The notes under the pieces are model-generated. The model saw only the letters and a list, made by a program, of their open reading frames with translations, ran no database searches and was not told where the DNA came from. Of a stretch of 64,000 nucleotides of DNA, positions 18,302 through 27,073 are shown piece by piece. The translations under genes and the position numbers were made by a program. The DNA comes from Cytobacillus oceanisediminis 2691 (GTDB taxonomy: Bacteria > Bacillota > Bacilli > Bacillales > Cytobacillaceae). The stretch covers positions 2,765,501 to 2,829,500 of the forward strand of contig NZ_CP015506.1 in NCBI RefSeq assembly GCF_000294775.2, written 5' to 3'. Every line of letters starts with the position of its first letter. Within the stretch, counting starts at the first letter, position 1.

Positions 18302-18642
18302 GGCAATGACCCCCTTTCCTTTATTTTACTAAAACCCTCATATTCAAGGATTACAGCTCCGTTAAAAATAGATTATTTATGCAAAAATGAGCTGCTGTCC
18401 CTTCATTATTTTTCCAAATAGCGATCCTGTAAGGGGGTATTTTTAAAACAAAAAGTCTAATAAGTACTTAAGTCTTATTACATTTGAAAACGCCCGGAAA
18501 CGCTCACTATGCACATTTGGCGATCTTCACCCTTTCCTATTTCGTCATTTTTGTAATATTTATGAAATACTTTCTTCTCAAAACCTGTCCTTCATTTAGA
18601 GCAGCTTACATATAATGACTGACAAGAAGGTATAGGAGGTAC
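18302..18642. other. Intergenic region between the methyltransferase and yqhV genes
   Basis: This 341-bp stretch is AT-rich and contains divergent promoters by position. The only sequence I can point to is CATATAAT (18609-18616), about 25 bp upstream of the yqhV ribosome site, a possible -10 element. I find no open frame with a ribosome site and no convincing RNA structure. Confidence 0.4.
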
Positions 18643-18921
18643 ATGATGTTTATTTTTCTTGATAAGGCGATTCTTGGGATGGCGATTCTGCGGCTTATTT
18701 CTGGAAGTATTGAAATTTTTGTTGCACTATTGATTATAAAAATGAATGATATCGAAAAAGCACTGGTTGTGAATAGTTCACTTGCCCTGATTGGACCGCC
18801 TGTGCTTCTCTTGACGACAGTGATCGGATTAACTGGAATGGCAGATAAAGTTTCACTAAGCAAGATATTATGGGTGCTTTGCGGAGTCGGCTGCATTCTT
18901 TATGGGGTAAAAGGCAACTAA
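18643..18921 (+). CDS. yqhV: YqhV family (DUF2619) membrane protein
   Basis: The 92-residue protein has three hydrophobic segments and matches the length and sequence pattern of B. subtilis YqhV (starts FIFLDKAILGMAILRLISG, ends with a VGCILYGVKG-like segment). YqhV lies beside the spoIIIA operon in B. subtilis and its function is unknown; here it is isolated. ATG 18643 is preceded by AGGAGGTAC, with a second ATG directly following. Confidence 0.85.
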   Translation: MMFIFLDKAILGMAILRLISGSIEIFVALLIIKMNDIEKALVVNSSLALIGPPVLLLTTVIGLTGMADKVSLSKILWVLCGVGCILYGVKGN

Positions 18922-18926
18922 TCCAA

Positions 18927-18953
18927 TAAAAAAAGAGCTGTACGGACAGCTCT
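18927..18953 (-). terminator. Terminator between yqhV and the deacetylase gene
   Basis: AGAGCTGT-ACGG-ACAGCTCT is a perfect 8-bp stem. On the minus strand it is followed by seven T residues, so it terminates the deacetylase transcript; it may also act on yqhV. Confidence 0.8.
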
Positions 18954-19662
18954 ACTTCTGATGTTTCAGCAATTCGGAAACCGTAGTCATATGGTAACCC
19001 TGCTCTTTTAATGAAGAAATAATTTTCTTAACAGATTTCAAAGACTCTTCCCGGCTCTCATACATGACATGAAGAAGAATGATGGAGCCTGGTTCTATAT
19101 TCTCAGCCACATGCTCAGTGATTTTATTTGCATCCCCTTCTATTTCCGGATGACTTTCAGGCTCAACGTTCCATAAGATCGTCTTACGCTCATGTTTAGA
19201 TAAGTAGTAAGGCAGAAAAAACAGTTTTTTTCCGTATGGAGGCCGAAAATGAATTTCTCCTTCATAGCCTGTCTGCCTGATTAAATCATCTGTTTTCTCA
19301 ATTTCATCTTTAATAAAAGAGGGAGATTTTAGAACCATCCGTGTATGAGAATATGAATGATTGCCAATTTCATGCCCTTCTCCCGCAATCCTTTTGGCAT
19401 CGTCCATATGTTGCTCAATCTCTTGCCCTGTTAGGTAAAAAGTGGCTTTAATGTCTTCTTCCCGCAGAATATCCAATATTTCCTCCGTGTTGACGCCTGG
19501 TCCATCATCAAATGTTAATGCTGCCACTTTTTCCTCTGTTTCTGCTTTATTTACAAGGCCTCCGAAAAACTGAAAGTTCCTTGACTTGGAAATTTCAAAC
19601 AGCAAAAAGCAAATCCCCAAGATCAGAATGATAGAAATGCTGATTTTTAGCAGTTTTTTCAT
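18952..19662 (-). CDS. Polysaccharide deacetylase (CE4/NodB domain), membrane-anchored
   Basis: The 236-residue protein has an N-terminal hydrophobic anchor (ISIILILGICFLLFEI) followed by a NodB domain. Motif 1 is ALTFDDGPG (metal and catalytic aspartates), motif 2 HEIGNHSYSH (metal histidines), motif 3 FRPPYG; the late histidine is in IILLHVM. Such enzymes remove acetyl groups from peptidoglycan or other surface polysaccharides outside the cell. It resembles PdaB/YlxY-type Bacillus proteins without clear one-to-one assignment. AGGAGG lies upstream of ATG. Confidence 0.9.
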   Translation of the reverse strand: MKKLLKISISIILILGICFLLFEISKSRNFQFFGGLVNKAETEEKVAALTFDDGPGVNTEEILDILREEDIKATFYLTGQEIEQHMDDAKRIAGEGHEIGNHSYSHTRMVLKSPSFIKDEIEKTDDLIRQTGYEGEIHFRPPYGKKLFFLPYYLSKHERKTILWNVEPESHPEIEGDANKITEHVAENIEPGSIILLHVMYESREESLKSVKKIISSLKEQGYHMTTVSELLKHQK

Positions 19663-19712
19663 AATTCCTCCTGACAGCTATAGTTTCAGGGTAATTATAA
19701 TTTCTATATAAT

Positions 19713-19744
19713 AAAAAAACCAGCCCCCGATTGGAAACTGGTTT
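19713..19744 (-). terminator. Terminator of the 6S-like RNA
   Basis: On the minus strand AAACCAG pairs with CTGGTTT around a 14-nt loop and is followed by a T run. It closes the transcript that starts near 19949. Confidence 0.75.
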
Positions 19745-19949
19745 GATAATATAAGTATGGAGCCGCTCTTGCCGTAACTGTTATAAGAAAGTTTTAAACC
19801 ACCACTCCTCAAAGTGGGTGTCCGCAGAAACATTCCTGCATGTCCTCCTTGTCATATAGACAGAGGCTTGTCATTCCTGTTCCGATGTTAAACTCCCTAT
19901 TTCAGCTTAAAGGTTAAAACTTTAGTATGATTACGTACAATGCAGCTTG
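19745..19949 (-). ncRNA. ssrS: Probable 6S RNA
   Basis: A promoter, about 205 nt of structured RNA and a terminator lie in order with no coding frame. The 5' arm AAAGTTTTAACC pairs with GGTTTAAAACTTT near the 3' end, and CGTAA with TTACG just outside, giving the long closing stem of 6S RNA. A large central unpaired region follows, then an inner hairpin capped by CCTC-TGTC ... GACA-AGGAGG. The AGTTTTAACC segment starts about 27 nt from the predicted 5' end, where B. subtilis 6S-1 has its AGUUUUGACC product-RNA template. 6S RNA sequesters sigma-A RNA polymerase. Which paralogue this is cannot be said. Confidence 0.65.
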
Positions 19950-19956
19950 TTTTATT

Positions 19957-19985
19957 ATAATAAAATAATTAAGTGATGATTTCAA
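19957..19985 (-). promoter_or_regulatory. Promoter of the 6S-like RNA
   Basis: On the minus strand TTGAAA (19980-19985) and TATTAT (19957-19962) are separated by 17 bp, placing the transcript start near 19949. Confidence 0.6.
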
Positions 19986-20143
19986 TAGAAATGTTTTCCT
20001 GCTCTTTAAAACCCCAGCTAACACTCCCCTATACAAAAATAATGGTTTTTTACAATCGAAACCTCTGGAAATATCGTATAATGCAGGTTAAACAACTTAA
20101 CAATAAAGGAAGACTATAGGTTGTGTAAAAGGGGGATTAACAA

Positions 20144-20620
20144 TTGGGAAGAAAATTCGAAAAAAATCTATTGCGTTTGTTATTTATATTTGTAATTATG
20201 TCTTTCTTTAATTTGATTAGAAAACCCCCAATGAAGGAATGGCTTATCATATTCTTTTTAAAAAGCTATATTGCCACCTTTTTAGATAATCTGTTAGTGC
20301 GTAAAGGCTATCTAAAATACCCGGTAAATCTGTTTAAAACTTTTGATGTCAGCGTGCTATTCAGCTATATAATATTCCCGATAACGTGTGTTTATTTTAA
20401 TCAGCTAACCATGAAGAATAGAGTTAAGGGGATTTTGTTAAAGTCCCTGATCTTCAGTGCTCCTTCCGCAATGGCTGAACATTTTCTTGAAAAATATACA
20501 CAGCTTATCAGATATAAGAAATCATGGAATTCCTATTATAGCTTTGTAACCATTATGGCAACTTTTTTAATGACACGAGGAATAATGGGTTTAATTCGTA
20601 AATCTTCGGAAAACCAATAA
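20144..20620 (+). CDS. Uncharacterised membrane protein, CBO0543-like
   Basis: The predicted protein has 158 residues and four to five hydrophobic segments, with the N-terminal pattern FVIMSFFNLIRKPPMKEWLI and a conserved central FDVSVLFSYIIFPITCVYF. It resembles the CBO0543-type small membrane proteins of spore formers, whose role is unknown. The start is TTG 20144, supported by AAAAGGGGG about 9 nt upstream. It stands alone between the 6S-like RNA and a convergent hypothetical gene. Confidence 0.7.
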   Translation: MGRKFEKNLLRLLFIFVIMSFFNLIRKPPMKEWLIIFFLKSYIATFLDNLLVRKGYLKYPVNLFKTFDVSVLFSYIIFPITCVYFNQLTMKNRVKGILLKSLIFSAPSAMAEHFLEKYTQLIRYKKSWNSYYSFVTIMATFLMTRGIMGLIRKSSENQ

Positions 20621-20665
20621 ACACTAGCTCCAAAAAAGTAATCGGGAACTGTGTTTATATTTTAT

Positions 20666-21175
20666 CTATGAAGACTTCTTTTCTTCCCCAAAGCCGGGTG
20701 GTGAAGCCTTCCTTGCAAGAACACCTCCATCATAAAACTTGCCGAACTGTCTTAAGATATCTTTCACTTCAGCAACGGAAGGGATTGTCTCATTTGCAGA
20801 GTATGTAAGATAGTAGTTTTTAGTGTTTTTCCGATGGATGATCCATGTGAAAAATTTCATCGCAAAAGCATGTGTATTGCGATTTCGAAATTTAGGCATC
20901 AGCTTTCCGTCCCAAACCGTCATTGTCTGCCCGTTTCCCTTCCATTTCTTTAGTTCTCCATTTAGTTCCGCATAAATAAGACCAGGCGCTTTTCTCATCT
21001 GATTCATTACCAATAATGTCAGCACCTGATTAATAAACAGTTGAATGAGATTTAGTCCTTTCCCTCTTGTCAGGGAGATAAATGCCTGTTCTGGCAGCAC
21101 TTCCGGCTTATCGCCCCAGACCAGCGTATTCGATCCGTCCATTTCCTTTAGCGGTGTCCATTTTTTTTGCTCCAT
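20666..21175 (-). CDS. Hypothetical soluble protein
   Basis: I do not recognise this 169-residue protein with certainty. It is soluble, without signal or membrane segments. The segments RKAPGLIYAELNGELKKWKGNGQTMTVWDGKLMP and a following FRNRNTHAFAMKFF suggest a ferredoxin-like alpha/beta (monooxygenase/DUF3291-type) fold, but no catalytic residue can be named. AGGGAGG precedes the ATG. It lies between a convergent membrane protein gene and the LysM gene terminator. Confidence 0.65.
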   Translation of the reverse strand: MEQKKWTPLKEMDGSNTLVWGDKPEVLPEQAFISLTRGKGLNLIQLFINQVLTLLVMNQMRKAPGLIYAELNGELKKWKGNGQTMTVWDGKLMPKFRNRNTHAFAMKFFTWIIHRKNTKNYYLTYSANETIPSVAEVKDILRQFGKFYDGGVLARKASPPGFGEEKKSS

Positions 21176-21246
21176 TACCTTCCCTCCTGATTTGGTAAAA
21201 AATACCCAGATAAATAAGTATTCTCCAAAAGGAAGAATATTCCTTC

Positions 21247-21276
21247 AAAAAAAACGGAGGCTAAAGGAGGCCTCCA
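21247..21276 (-). terminator. Terminator of the LysM/SPOR gene
   Basis: On the minus strand GGAGGCC and GGCCTCC-like arms (GGAGGCctcctttaGCCTCC) form a stem followed by eight T residues, a few bases after the stop codon. Confidence 0.75.
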
Positions 21277-21282
21277 ATTGGG

Positions 21283-22164
21283 TTATCGATAATTGAGATC
21301 GGTTATTTCAAGAAACTGAACAGTGGCTTGATCCCTGTCAATCCGGGCTTTGAGTTCCAAATGATCAAGCTGGTAGGTTAACTCTTCACACTTTGCTGAT
21401 TCGTAACAAGTTACAGTTTTTGTCTTGTCAGAATCACCGTACATTTTTACTACTTCGTCCTTGGTAAAGGGAAGCGCAGGAAACATACGCGGGCTTAAAT
21501 ATTCTGGATATACAGCTAGACTGCCTATTGTACCATCTTTCTTATTTAAGGTTACCCTTAGCCCGGCCCCATCACTCTGATAGTAAAGGCTTTTAATATT
21601 GAGCTGGGTTTCAGTCTTTTTTGGCATGCCCATTCTGGATACTATCTCAGCAAAAGCATCTCCTGGTTTTAAGCCAAAAATATGAAGTTCTTCTTTCGAA
21701 AGAATAAAGGCATCTTTAATTCCTGCCTTTTTGACTGCCTCCAGTTGCTTCACAGCATTCTTTTTGTCTTTAAATGCACCAGCCTGCACACGGTAATAGG
21801 TTTTGCCATCAATGACAGCGGTGCCAATTGCGGCAGGGATCTCTTTTTTCTTTAGTAGTGCTGCCCGCTTTTCCGCATTCTTTTTTTTGCTGAAAGAACC
21901 GGCAATAATCTTATGATATCCAGCTTCCTCTCCGGATAGAATGAGACGCTGTCCCGGATAGATTGTTGTACCTTCTAAATCATTCAGATCCGAAATTTGT
22001 GCCACACTCATATGATGCTTTTTAGCCAGGGAATATAGTGTGTCCCCTTTTTTCACGACAGCTATTTCTTTATCTCCGCTGTGGTCCGCAAATACTGCTC
22101 CCCCTGTAAAAATAACTGCCAGAGAAATGACTCCTGCTGCAATTGCCTGTTTGATTTTCTTCAT
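21283..22164 (-). CDS. Secreted LysM and SPOR domain protein
   Basis: The 293-residue protein has a signal peptide (AIAAGVISLAVIFTGGAVFA). A LysM domain follows at about residues 33-76 (VVKKGDTLYSLAKKHHMSVAQISDLN), then two SPOR-like repeats (IIAGSFSKKKNAEKRAALLKK and VQAGAFKDKKNAVKQLEAVKK), and a C-terminal DUF4309-like domain with a cysteine pair in CYESAKCEE. LysM and SPOR both bind peptidoglycan, so the protein should sit in the cell wall. The open frame extends 27 codons upstream, but ATG 22164 has GAGGTGA upstream and gives the proper signal peptide. Confidence 0.85.
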   Translation of the reverse strand: MKKIKQAIAAGVISLAVIFTGGAVFADHSGDKEIAVVKKGDTLYSLAKKHHMSVAQISDLNDLEGTTIYPGQRLILSGEEAGYHKIIAGSFSKKKNAEKRAALLKKKEIPAAIGTAVIDGKTYYRVQAGAFKDKKNAVKQLEAVKKAGIKDAFILSKEELHIFGLKPGDAFAEIVSRMGMPKKTETQLNIKSLYYQSDGAGLRVTLNKKDGTIGSLAVYPEYLSPRMFPALPFTKDEVVKMYGDSDKTKTVTCYESAKCEELTYQLDHLELKARIDRDQATVQFLEITDLNYR

Positions 22165-22287
22165 TATTTTCACCTCACTATATATGACGAAGTGAAATAA
22201 TGGATGTCGCAGGATGACGAGCCTATTTTGGAAAATGGGCAGCATTAGTGGTTAGAGATTAACTGCATTTTTTCATCGTTATCATTG

Positions 22288-23040
22288 GGATTAACTACCG
22301 TTTTTTCTAAGGCAGCCTCCTTTCGGCTTTATTCATTCGGATTAACTACCATTTTCCCTATGGCCGATCGATTTTAGGCGTTACTCGCTCGGATTAACTA
22401 CCATTTTTCCTATGGCAGCTCTCTTTTCGGCTTCATTCATTAGGATTAACTACCATTTTTCCAATGGTAGCTCCCTTTTCGTCGTTATTCATTAGGATTA
22501 AGTACCGTTTTTCTATGGCAGCTCTCTTTTCGTAGTTATTCACCCGGATTAACTACCATTTTTCCTGATGCCTCTCTTTTTTCGGTGTTATTCATTCGGA
22601 TTAACTACCATTTTTCCTATTGTAGCTCCCTTTCGTCGTTATTCATTCGGTTTAACTACCGTTTTTTTATGGCAGCTCTCTTTTCGTCGTTATTCACCCG
22701 GATTAACTACCATTTTTCCTGATGCCTCTCTTTTTTGGTCGTTATTCATCTGGATTAACTACCATTTTTCCTGATGCCTCTCTTTTTGGTCGTTATTCAT
22801 CTGGATTAACTACCATTTTTCCTAAGACAGCTCTCTTTTCGGCTTTATTCACTCGGATTAACTACCATTTTTCCTAAGGCAGCTCTCTTTTCGTCGTTAT
22901 TCACCCGGATTAACTACCATTTACTCAAGGTAGCTCTCTTTTCGTTGTTATTCATTCAGATTTACCACCATTTTTCCTAAGGCACTTCCCCTTTCGCCTT
23001 TATTCACTCGGTTTAACTGCCATTTTCATTAAGATATTCA
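22288..23040. repeat. Array of 15 units, 51.6-bp period (GGATTAACTACCATTTTTCC)
   Basis: GGATTAACTACC-type units start at 22288, 22339, 22391, 22443, 22495, 22546, 22598, 22649, 22700, 22752, 22803, 22855, 22907, 22958 and 23010, always 51 or 52 bp apart. The second half of each unit reads like GGCAGCTCTCTTTTCGTCGTTATTCA. Units are 75-95 percent alike by eye. The array lies between the YdeP-type gene and the LysM gene, both on the minus strand. There is no unique-spacer structure and no gene inside. Confidence 0.92.
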
Positions 23041-23091
23041 ATTTGGCCCTCAATCCCCATCTCCTCTTAAAATCACCTCTTCACACAAAGA

Positions 23092-23118
23092 AGAGAGATG
23101 GCCCTAAGCCATCTCTCT
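23092..23118 (-). terminator. Terminator of the YdeP-type oxidoreductase gene
   Basis: AGAGAGATGGC and GCCATCTCTCT form a perfect 11-bp stem with a 5-nt loop directly after the minus-strand stop codon; TTCTTT follows on that strand. Confidence 0.75.
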
Positions 23119-23123
23119 CCCCT

Positions 23124-25484
23124 TTATGCTGGTGCATCTATTTCATCTTCAGCAATGTGTTTTTCGTTATATTCCACATCTTTGCGTGCATTGTAGCGGT
23201 CTGCTTTTTCAAGGGTAACCGTGATGTTATAGTCAGGGATACCTGCGAATTTTTCGTAGCGGCCTCTTGGCAATAGGAAGTTTCCTTCCGGGAAGTGGAC
23301 TTCGACGTTGCCGCGGGCGATGTCGACGAATTTGGCTCTTCCCTGAAATACACCGAATCCATTGTATAGGACGATCCCTTCACCTTCTGCAATGCTTAAG
23401 TCCTTTCCATCTTCTGCGTTCATTAATACATCATATCGTCCGGCTCCATTCAGCGGGTCCACCTCTTTATAGACCATGGAATTAAACTGCTTCCCGCGGC
23501 GTGACGTTACAATGAATTGCCCTTCCTTCTTTCCAAGGTCTGGAATATCCACAGTAATAAGTGTGCCTTTCCCATCCGGAGTAGGGCAGATGCCATCCTC
23601 GCATAACCATGCTCCGCCCCACTGGAAGACATCTCCTGCTTTTTTCAGATGCTGGATGCCATCATAACTAGGGTTAGCCACAGCAATTTCATCACGGATT
23701 TGCTGTGCATTTTTAAATTCAACGAGATGAGCAGTTTCAGGCTTTACACGTTTGGCAAGATCAATGTAGATCTTCCACTCCTCGCGTGCCTCTTCAATTT
23801 TATTTTTATTCCCTTCAATTTCCGGACTGAAATACACCATGCGTTCCGTTGAAGTGGACGTACCGCCGCCCTCTTGCTCGTACCTGGTTTTAGCAGGAAG
23901 AACGATGACCGCTTCTTTCGCATCAACCAGTGTAGACGTATTTAAAATAATATCCTGGTGAACACGGATATCCAGTTCAGATAGAGCTTTTTCAATAAAA
24001 TCAGGATCTGGCATTGTCTCAAGGAAGTTGCCGCCTGAAAGATAGTAAAGCTTGATTTTCCGTTCATGGTCTTCTGGAAGCAGGATATTCTCCAGTGTCA
24101 CCCCGACAATATCACCCTGCCATTTCTCAAGCTCGAATCCCCAAAGATTTTGAATGCGGGTAAAATTGTCTCCGTAAAAGTCACCGCCAGGCAATACGAA
24201 TGGATCTGCCCCCATTTCACCGCTTCCCTGCACAGATGAATGTCCGCGGAATGGCATAAGCCCATTATGCTTTCGGCCCAGATGACCGCGAAGCAGCGCA
24301 AGATTGGCAACCTGTGAGATGTTATCAGTCGCAAAAGAATGCATGGTCAGGCCAAGAGCCCAGGCATAGACGGCATTTTTGCTGTTCGCAAGCAGTTCAG
24401 CAAGCTCGATGATACGCTCTTTGCTTACACCAGAAGATTTAATAATCTCTTCCCATGACTGCTCTTTTACTTTCTTTTTCAAATCTTCATATCCATTTAC
24501 ATGCTCGTTCACAAACTTATGATTGATGGCAGAACCGCGCTCCGCTTTCTCCATTTCAAACCAGTGTTTCATGATCCCGTGCATAAAGGCAATATCTCCG
24601 CCGATATTTACCTGATAAAAATCATCTGCAATTTTTGTGCCGAACAAAGCAGATTCAGGATTTGACGGAATCCAATATTTGTCCATTGCCGGCTCTCTGT
24701 ATGGATTGACGACGATAATTTTTGTGCCGTTCTTCTTCGCTTCAAGCATATATTTGGATGAAACAGGCGAGCTGTTTGATGCCACACTGCCCCAGAATAA
24801 CAGGACATCCGTTCCGATCCAGTCAAGATAGTTGGCTGTGGAAGCTCCTACTCCAATGGAACGCTTTAAAGCGGTTTTAGAAGGCGAATGGCAAATGCGG
24901 CTCGCATTATCGATGTGATTCGTTCCAAGGAAGCGGGCAACTTTGCCGGCCACATAATAAGATTCATTCGTAATTCCCCTGCTAGTCAGGTAGAACGCAT
25001 ACTGTTTAGGATCGAGCACCTTCATTTTTTCAGCAATCATGTTCATGGCATCATCCCAAGTAATCCGGGAGAATGTGCGCTCTCCTTTTCTGCGGATCAT
25101 TGGATAAGGAATGCGGCCCAATTTACGAAGCTCGGTGCTGTCATATTTGCGCAGCTCATCGATATCGGCATGCAGAATTTCCGGTTTGATTGCTCCGGCA
25201 GTATTCAAACGAAGGACATTTAACCTTGTTGTACATACGTGCGGCCCCTTAAGTGTCTGGTCATAAAGACCGGAAACGCCAAGGGCACATCCGTCACACA
25301 CACCTTTCGTTAAAATATTTGCGGCATACCCAATATTATCTTTGTTTTCCCATAGGATTTTTGCTGTATCCCTCATATGTTTCGGCTTTATTTTACCAAG
25401 ACCAAATGGAATTGGGCTCACCCAATGCTTCGGATCCGGCATTGCCTTTTTATTCTGAGGTCCTGGATGTTTTGTTTTTCCCAC
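23124..25484 (-). CDS. FdhF/YdeP family molybdopterin oxidoreductase
   Basis: This 786-residue protein belongs to the YdeP branch of formate-dehydrogenase-like molybdoenzymes, lacking the N-terminal ferredoxin domains of FdhA. Two cysteines in GVCDGCALGVSG and one in HVCTTRL form the N-terminal metal or cluster site. Conserved molybdopterin-binding segments include FYLTSRGITNES, FWGSVASNSSP and GGNFLETMPDP, and the C-terminal MopB-binding domain begins near GQFIVTSRRGKQFNSMVY. No in-frame UGA or selenocysteine is present. I prefer GTG 25484 (AGGGAG 8 nt upstream) over GTG 25493. It is preceded by a riboswitch-like leader and by an OFA transporter gene, suggesting formate or a related one-carbon acid as substrate. 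Confidence 0.88.
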   Translation of the reverse strand: MGKTKHPGPQNKKAMPDPKHWVSPIPFGLGKIKPKHMRDTAKILWENKDNIGYAANILTKGVCDGCALGVSGLYDQTLKGPHVCTTRLNVLRLNTAGAIKPEILHADIDELRKYDSTELRKLGRIPYPMIRRKGERTFSRITWDDAMNMIAEKMKVLDPKQYAFYLTSRGITNESYYVAGKVARFLGTNHIDNASRICHSPSKTALKRSIGVGASTANYLDWIGTDVLLFWGSVASNSSPVSSKYMLEAKKNGTKIIVVNPYREPAMDKYWIPSNPESALFGTKIADDFYQVNIGGDIAFMHGIMKHWFEMEKAERGSAINHKFVNEHVNGYEDLKKKVKEQSWEEIIKSSGVSKERIIELAELLANSKNAVYAWALGLTMHSFATDNISQVANLALLRGHLGRKHNGLMPFRGHSSVQGSGEMGADPFVLPGGDFYGDNFTRIQNLWGFELEKWQGDIVGVTLENILLPEDHERKIKLYYLSGGNFLETMPDPDFIEKALSELDIRVHQDIILNTSTLVDAKEAVIVLPAKTRYEQEGGGTSTSTERMVYFSPEIEGNKNKIEEAREEWKIYIDLAKRVKPETAHLVEFKNAQQIRDEIAVANPSYDGIQHLKKAGDVFQWGGAWLCEDGICPTPDGKGTLITVDIPDLGKKEGQFIVTSRRGKQFNSMVYKEVDPLNGAGRYDVLMNAEDGKDLSIAEGEGIVLYNGFGVFQGRAKFVDIARGNVEVHFPEGNFLLPRGRYEKFAGIPDYNITVTLEKADRYNARKDVEYNEKHIAEDEIDAPA

Positions 25485-25607
25485 CTGAAACACTCCCTTG
25501 ATTTTTTCTATTTAATAGAGATCCTGAATCTCTTAATTTCCAATGTTCAAATAGCATTTATTATTGTATATGGGTAAATGGAATAAATTTGCCCTTTTTT
25601 CATAAAA

Positions 25608-25694
25608 AACCACCGCAAAAAGCCTCTAATTAATAGTTGCTGATTTCTGCGGCGGTTAGTCTTTAGCAGGTTCGCTGCCAAGTGCCATACCAAT
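25608..25694 (-). promoter_or_regulatory. Riboswitch-like element with overlapping terminator, ydeP-type leader
   Basis: On the minus strand UUGGU (25689-25693) can pair with ACUAA (25656-25660), enclosing a hairpin GCAG-CGAAC-CUGC (25666-25678). The same 3' strand runs into AACCGCCGCA, which pairs with UGCGGUGGUU and a U run to form a terminator (25608-25657). The two pairings share AAC and exclude one another. The same hairpin and flanks recur twice upstream of the OFA transporter gene. I cannot match it to a riboswitch class that I know. Confidence 0.6.
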
Positions 25695-25744
25695 AGAAAA
25701 GCGGAAGCGGGGCTGAATGCTTTTCCATGCTGTTTTTATTAAAT

Positions 25745-27007
25745 TTAACCTGCCATACGCTCACTTGCTTCATATTGCTTGCGCAATTTTTTAATATCAA
25801 AACGGATCAGGATTGACACAATGAGTGCAATCACAAAAAGTCCTGCAAAGCTAGTTAGACTTGAAGCATAGCTTCCTGTTGAATCCTTCATCCACGCTGC
25901 GAACATTGGACCAGCAAGTCCTGCGGCAGCCCATGCTGTAAGAATGTAGCCGTGAATGGCGCCAAGCTGCTTTGTTCCGAAAACGTCACCGATAAATGCC
26001 GGGATGGATGAGAATCCGCCGCCATACATGGTGTACACAATGGCCAGCATAATCTGGAAAAGAATGGCTTCTTTTGTTATCGGCAGCAGCAGGAATAGGG
26101 CAATCTGTGATACAAAGAAAATCGTATACGTGTTTGGGCGACCGATATAATCAGAAATGGATGCCCATGCCAGACGGCCAAGTCCATTAAAGATGCCGAG
26201 TACGCCGACAAGCGTGGCTGCTTCTGCCGTTGTCAGGCCTATGCTTTCCTGTGCCAGCGGCTTTGCAGCTGACAGAATCGCAATACCACAAGTTACATTA
26301 ATGAATAGCATGATCCATAAATAATAAAACCGGGATGTCTTTACTGCTTCATTCGCCGTTAACTGTGCCAAATCCTGTTTGATTTTGATTTTTCCGGCTG
26401 CAGCTTTTTCTTTCATGCCTTCAGGTGCCCAATCGGCAGGCGGTCTTTCTAAATATAAAGATGATAATGTCATGATGATTAAGTAAGCTGCTCCTAAAAT
26501 AAAGAACGTGTTAGCTGTCCCAACAGATTTAATCAGTCCATCCATGACCGGGCTCGCTACCGCTGCAGCGAAGCCAAATCCCATGATGGCAAGGCCGGTT
26601 GCGAATCCGCGGCGGTCCGGGAACCATTTTACGAGTGTAGAGACCGGTGCAATATAGCCGACTCCCAAACCAATACCCCCAAGAACACCGTAGGTTATGT
26701 ACAAAAATGGCAATGATCCCATATTTACTGCCAAACCGGCACCAAGCATGCCGGCTCCAAAGAATCCTGCTGCCAGAAGGCCAGCCTTTTTGGGACCATG
26801 CTTTTCAACAAAGTGGCCAAGGAATGCGGCTGACAACCCCAAAAATAGAATCGCCAAACTGAAGGTCAGCTGTACCTCCTTTGATGTCCAGCCAAACTGC
26901 TCAATCAATGGATTGGTAAAGTTGCTCCAAGCGTAAACCGAACCGATTGAGATATGAATCCCTACGGCCGAGGCGGCAATCAGCCACCGATTTTTTGTCT
27001 TTTTCAC
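25745..27007 (-). CDS. MFS transporter of the oxalate/formate antiporter (OFA) family
   Basis: The 420-residue protein has 12 predicted membrane segments and the OFA-type N-terminus GIHISIGSVYAWSNFTNPL, a motif between TM2 and TM3 (GHFVEKHGPKKAG) and GYIAPVSTLVKWFPDRRGFATG in TM4-5. Characterised relatives exchange oxalate for formate or carry small monocarboxylates. GTG 27007 has GAGGGGG about 7 nt upstream. It precedes the YdeP-type gene in the same direction, and both have the same leader element, so they form a functional pair, probably for formate or another small carboxylate. Confidence 0.88.
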   Translation of the reverse strand: MKKTKNRWLIAASAVGIHISIGSVYAWSNFTNPLIEQFGWTSKEVQLTFSLAILFLGLSAAFLGHFVEKHGPKKAGLLAAGFFGAGMLGAGLAVNMGSLPFLYITYGVLGGIGLGVGYIAPVSTLVKWFPDRRGFATGLAIMGFGFAAAVASPVMDGLIKSVGTANTFFILGAAYLIIMTLSSLYLERPPADWAPEGMKEKAAAGKIKIKQDLAQLTANEAVKTSRFYYLWIMLFINVTCGIAILSAAKPLAQESIGLTTAEAATLVGVLGIFNGLGRLAWASISDYIGRPNTYTIFFVSQIALFLLLPITKEAILFQIMLAIVYTMYGGGFSSIPAFIGDVFGTKQLGAIHGYILTAWAAAGLAGPMFAAWMKDSTGSYASSLTSFAGLFVIALIVSILIRFDIKKLRKQYEASERMAG

Positions 27008-27073
27008 TCTTTTTCCCCCTCATAATGCTCGTATCCTGCTTTTTAAAGCGGTTACAGGATTGTTTCTTGAAAT

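Noticed and set aside
22288..23040. CRISPR array
   Set aside because: The whole unit repeats with gradual divergence; there is no constant repeat with unique spacers and no cas gene.
23124..25484. Selenocysteine in the formate-dehydrogenase-like protein
   Set aside because: The frame is continuous and the active-site region uses ordinary codons; there is no in-frame TGA.
25608..25694. Molybdenum-cofactor, fluoride, guanidine or preQ1 riboswitch
   Set aside because: The element is much smaller than the Moco aptamer and does not show the conserved sequences I know for fluoride, guanidine or preQ1 classes. An Rfam search would settle it.
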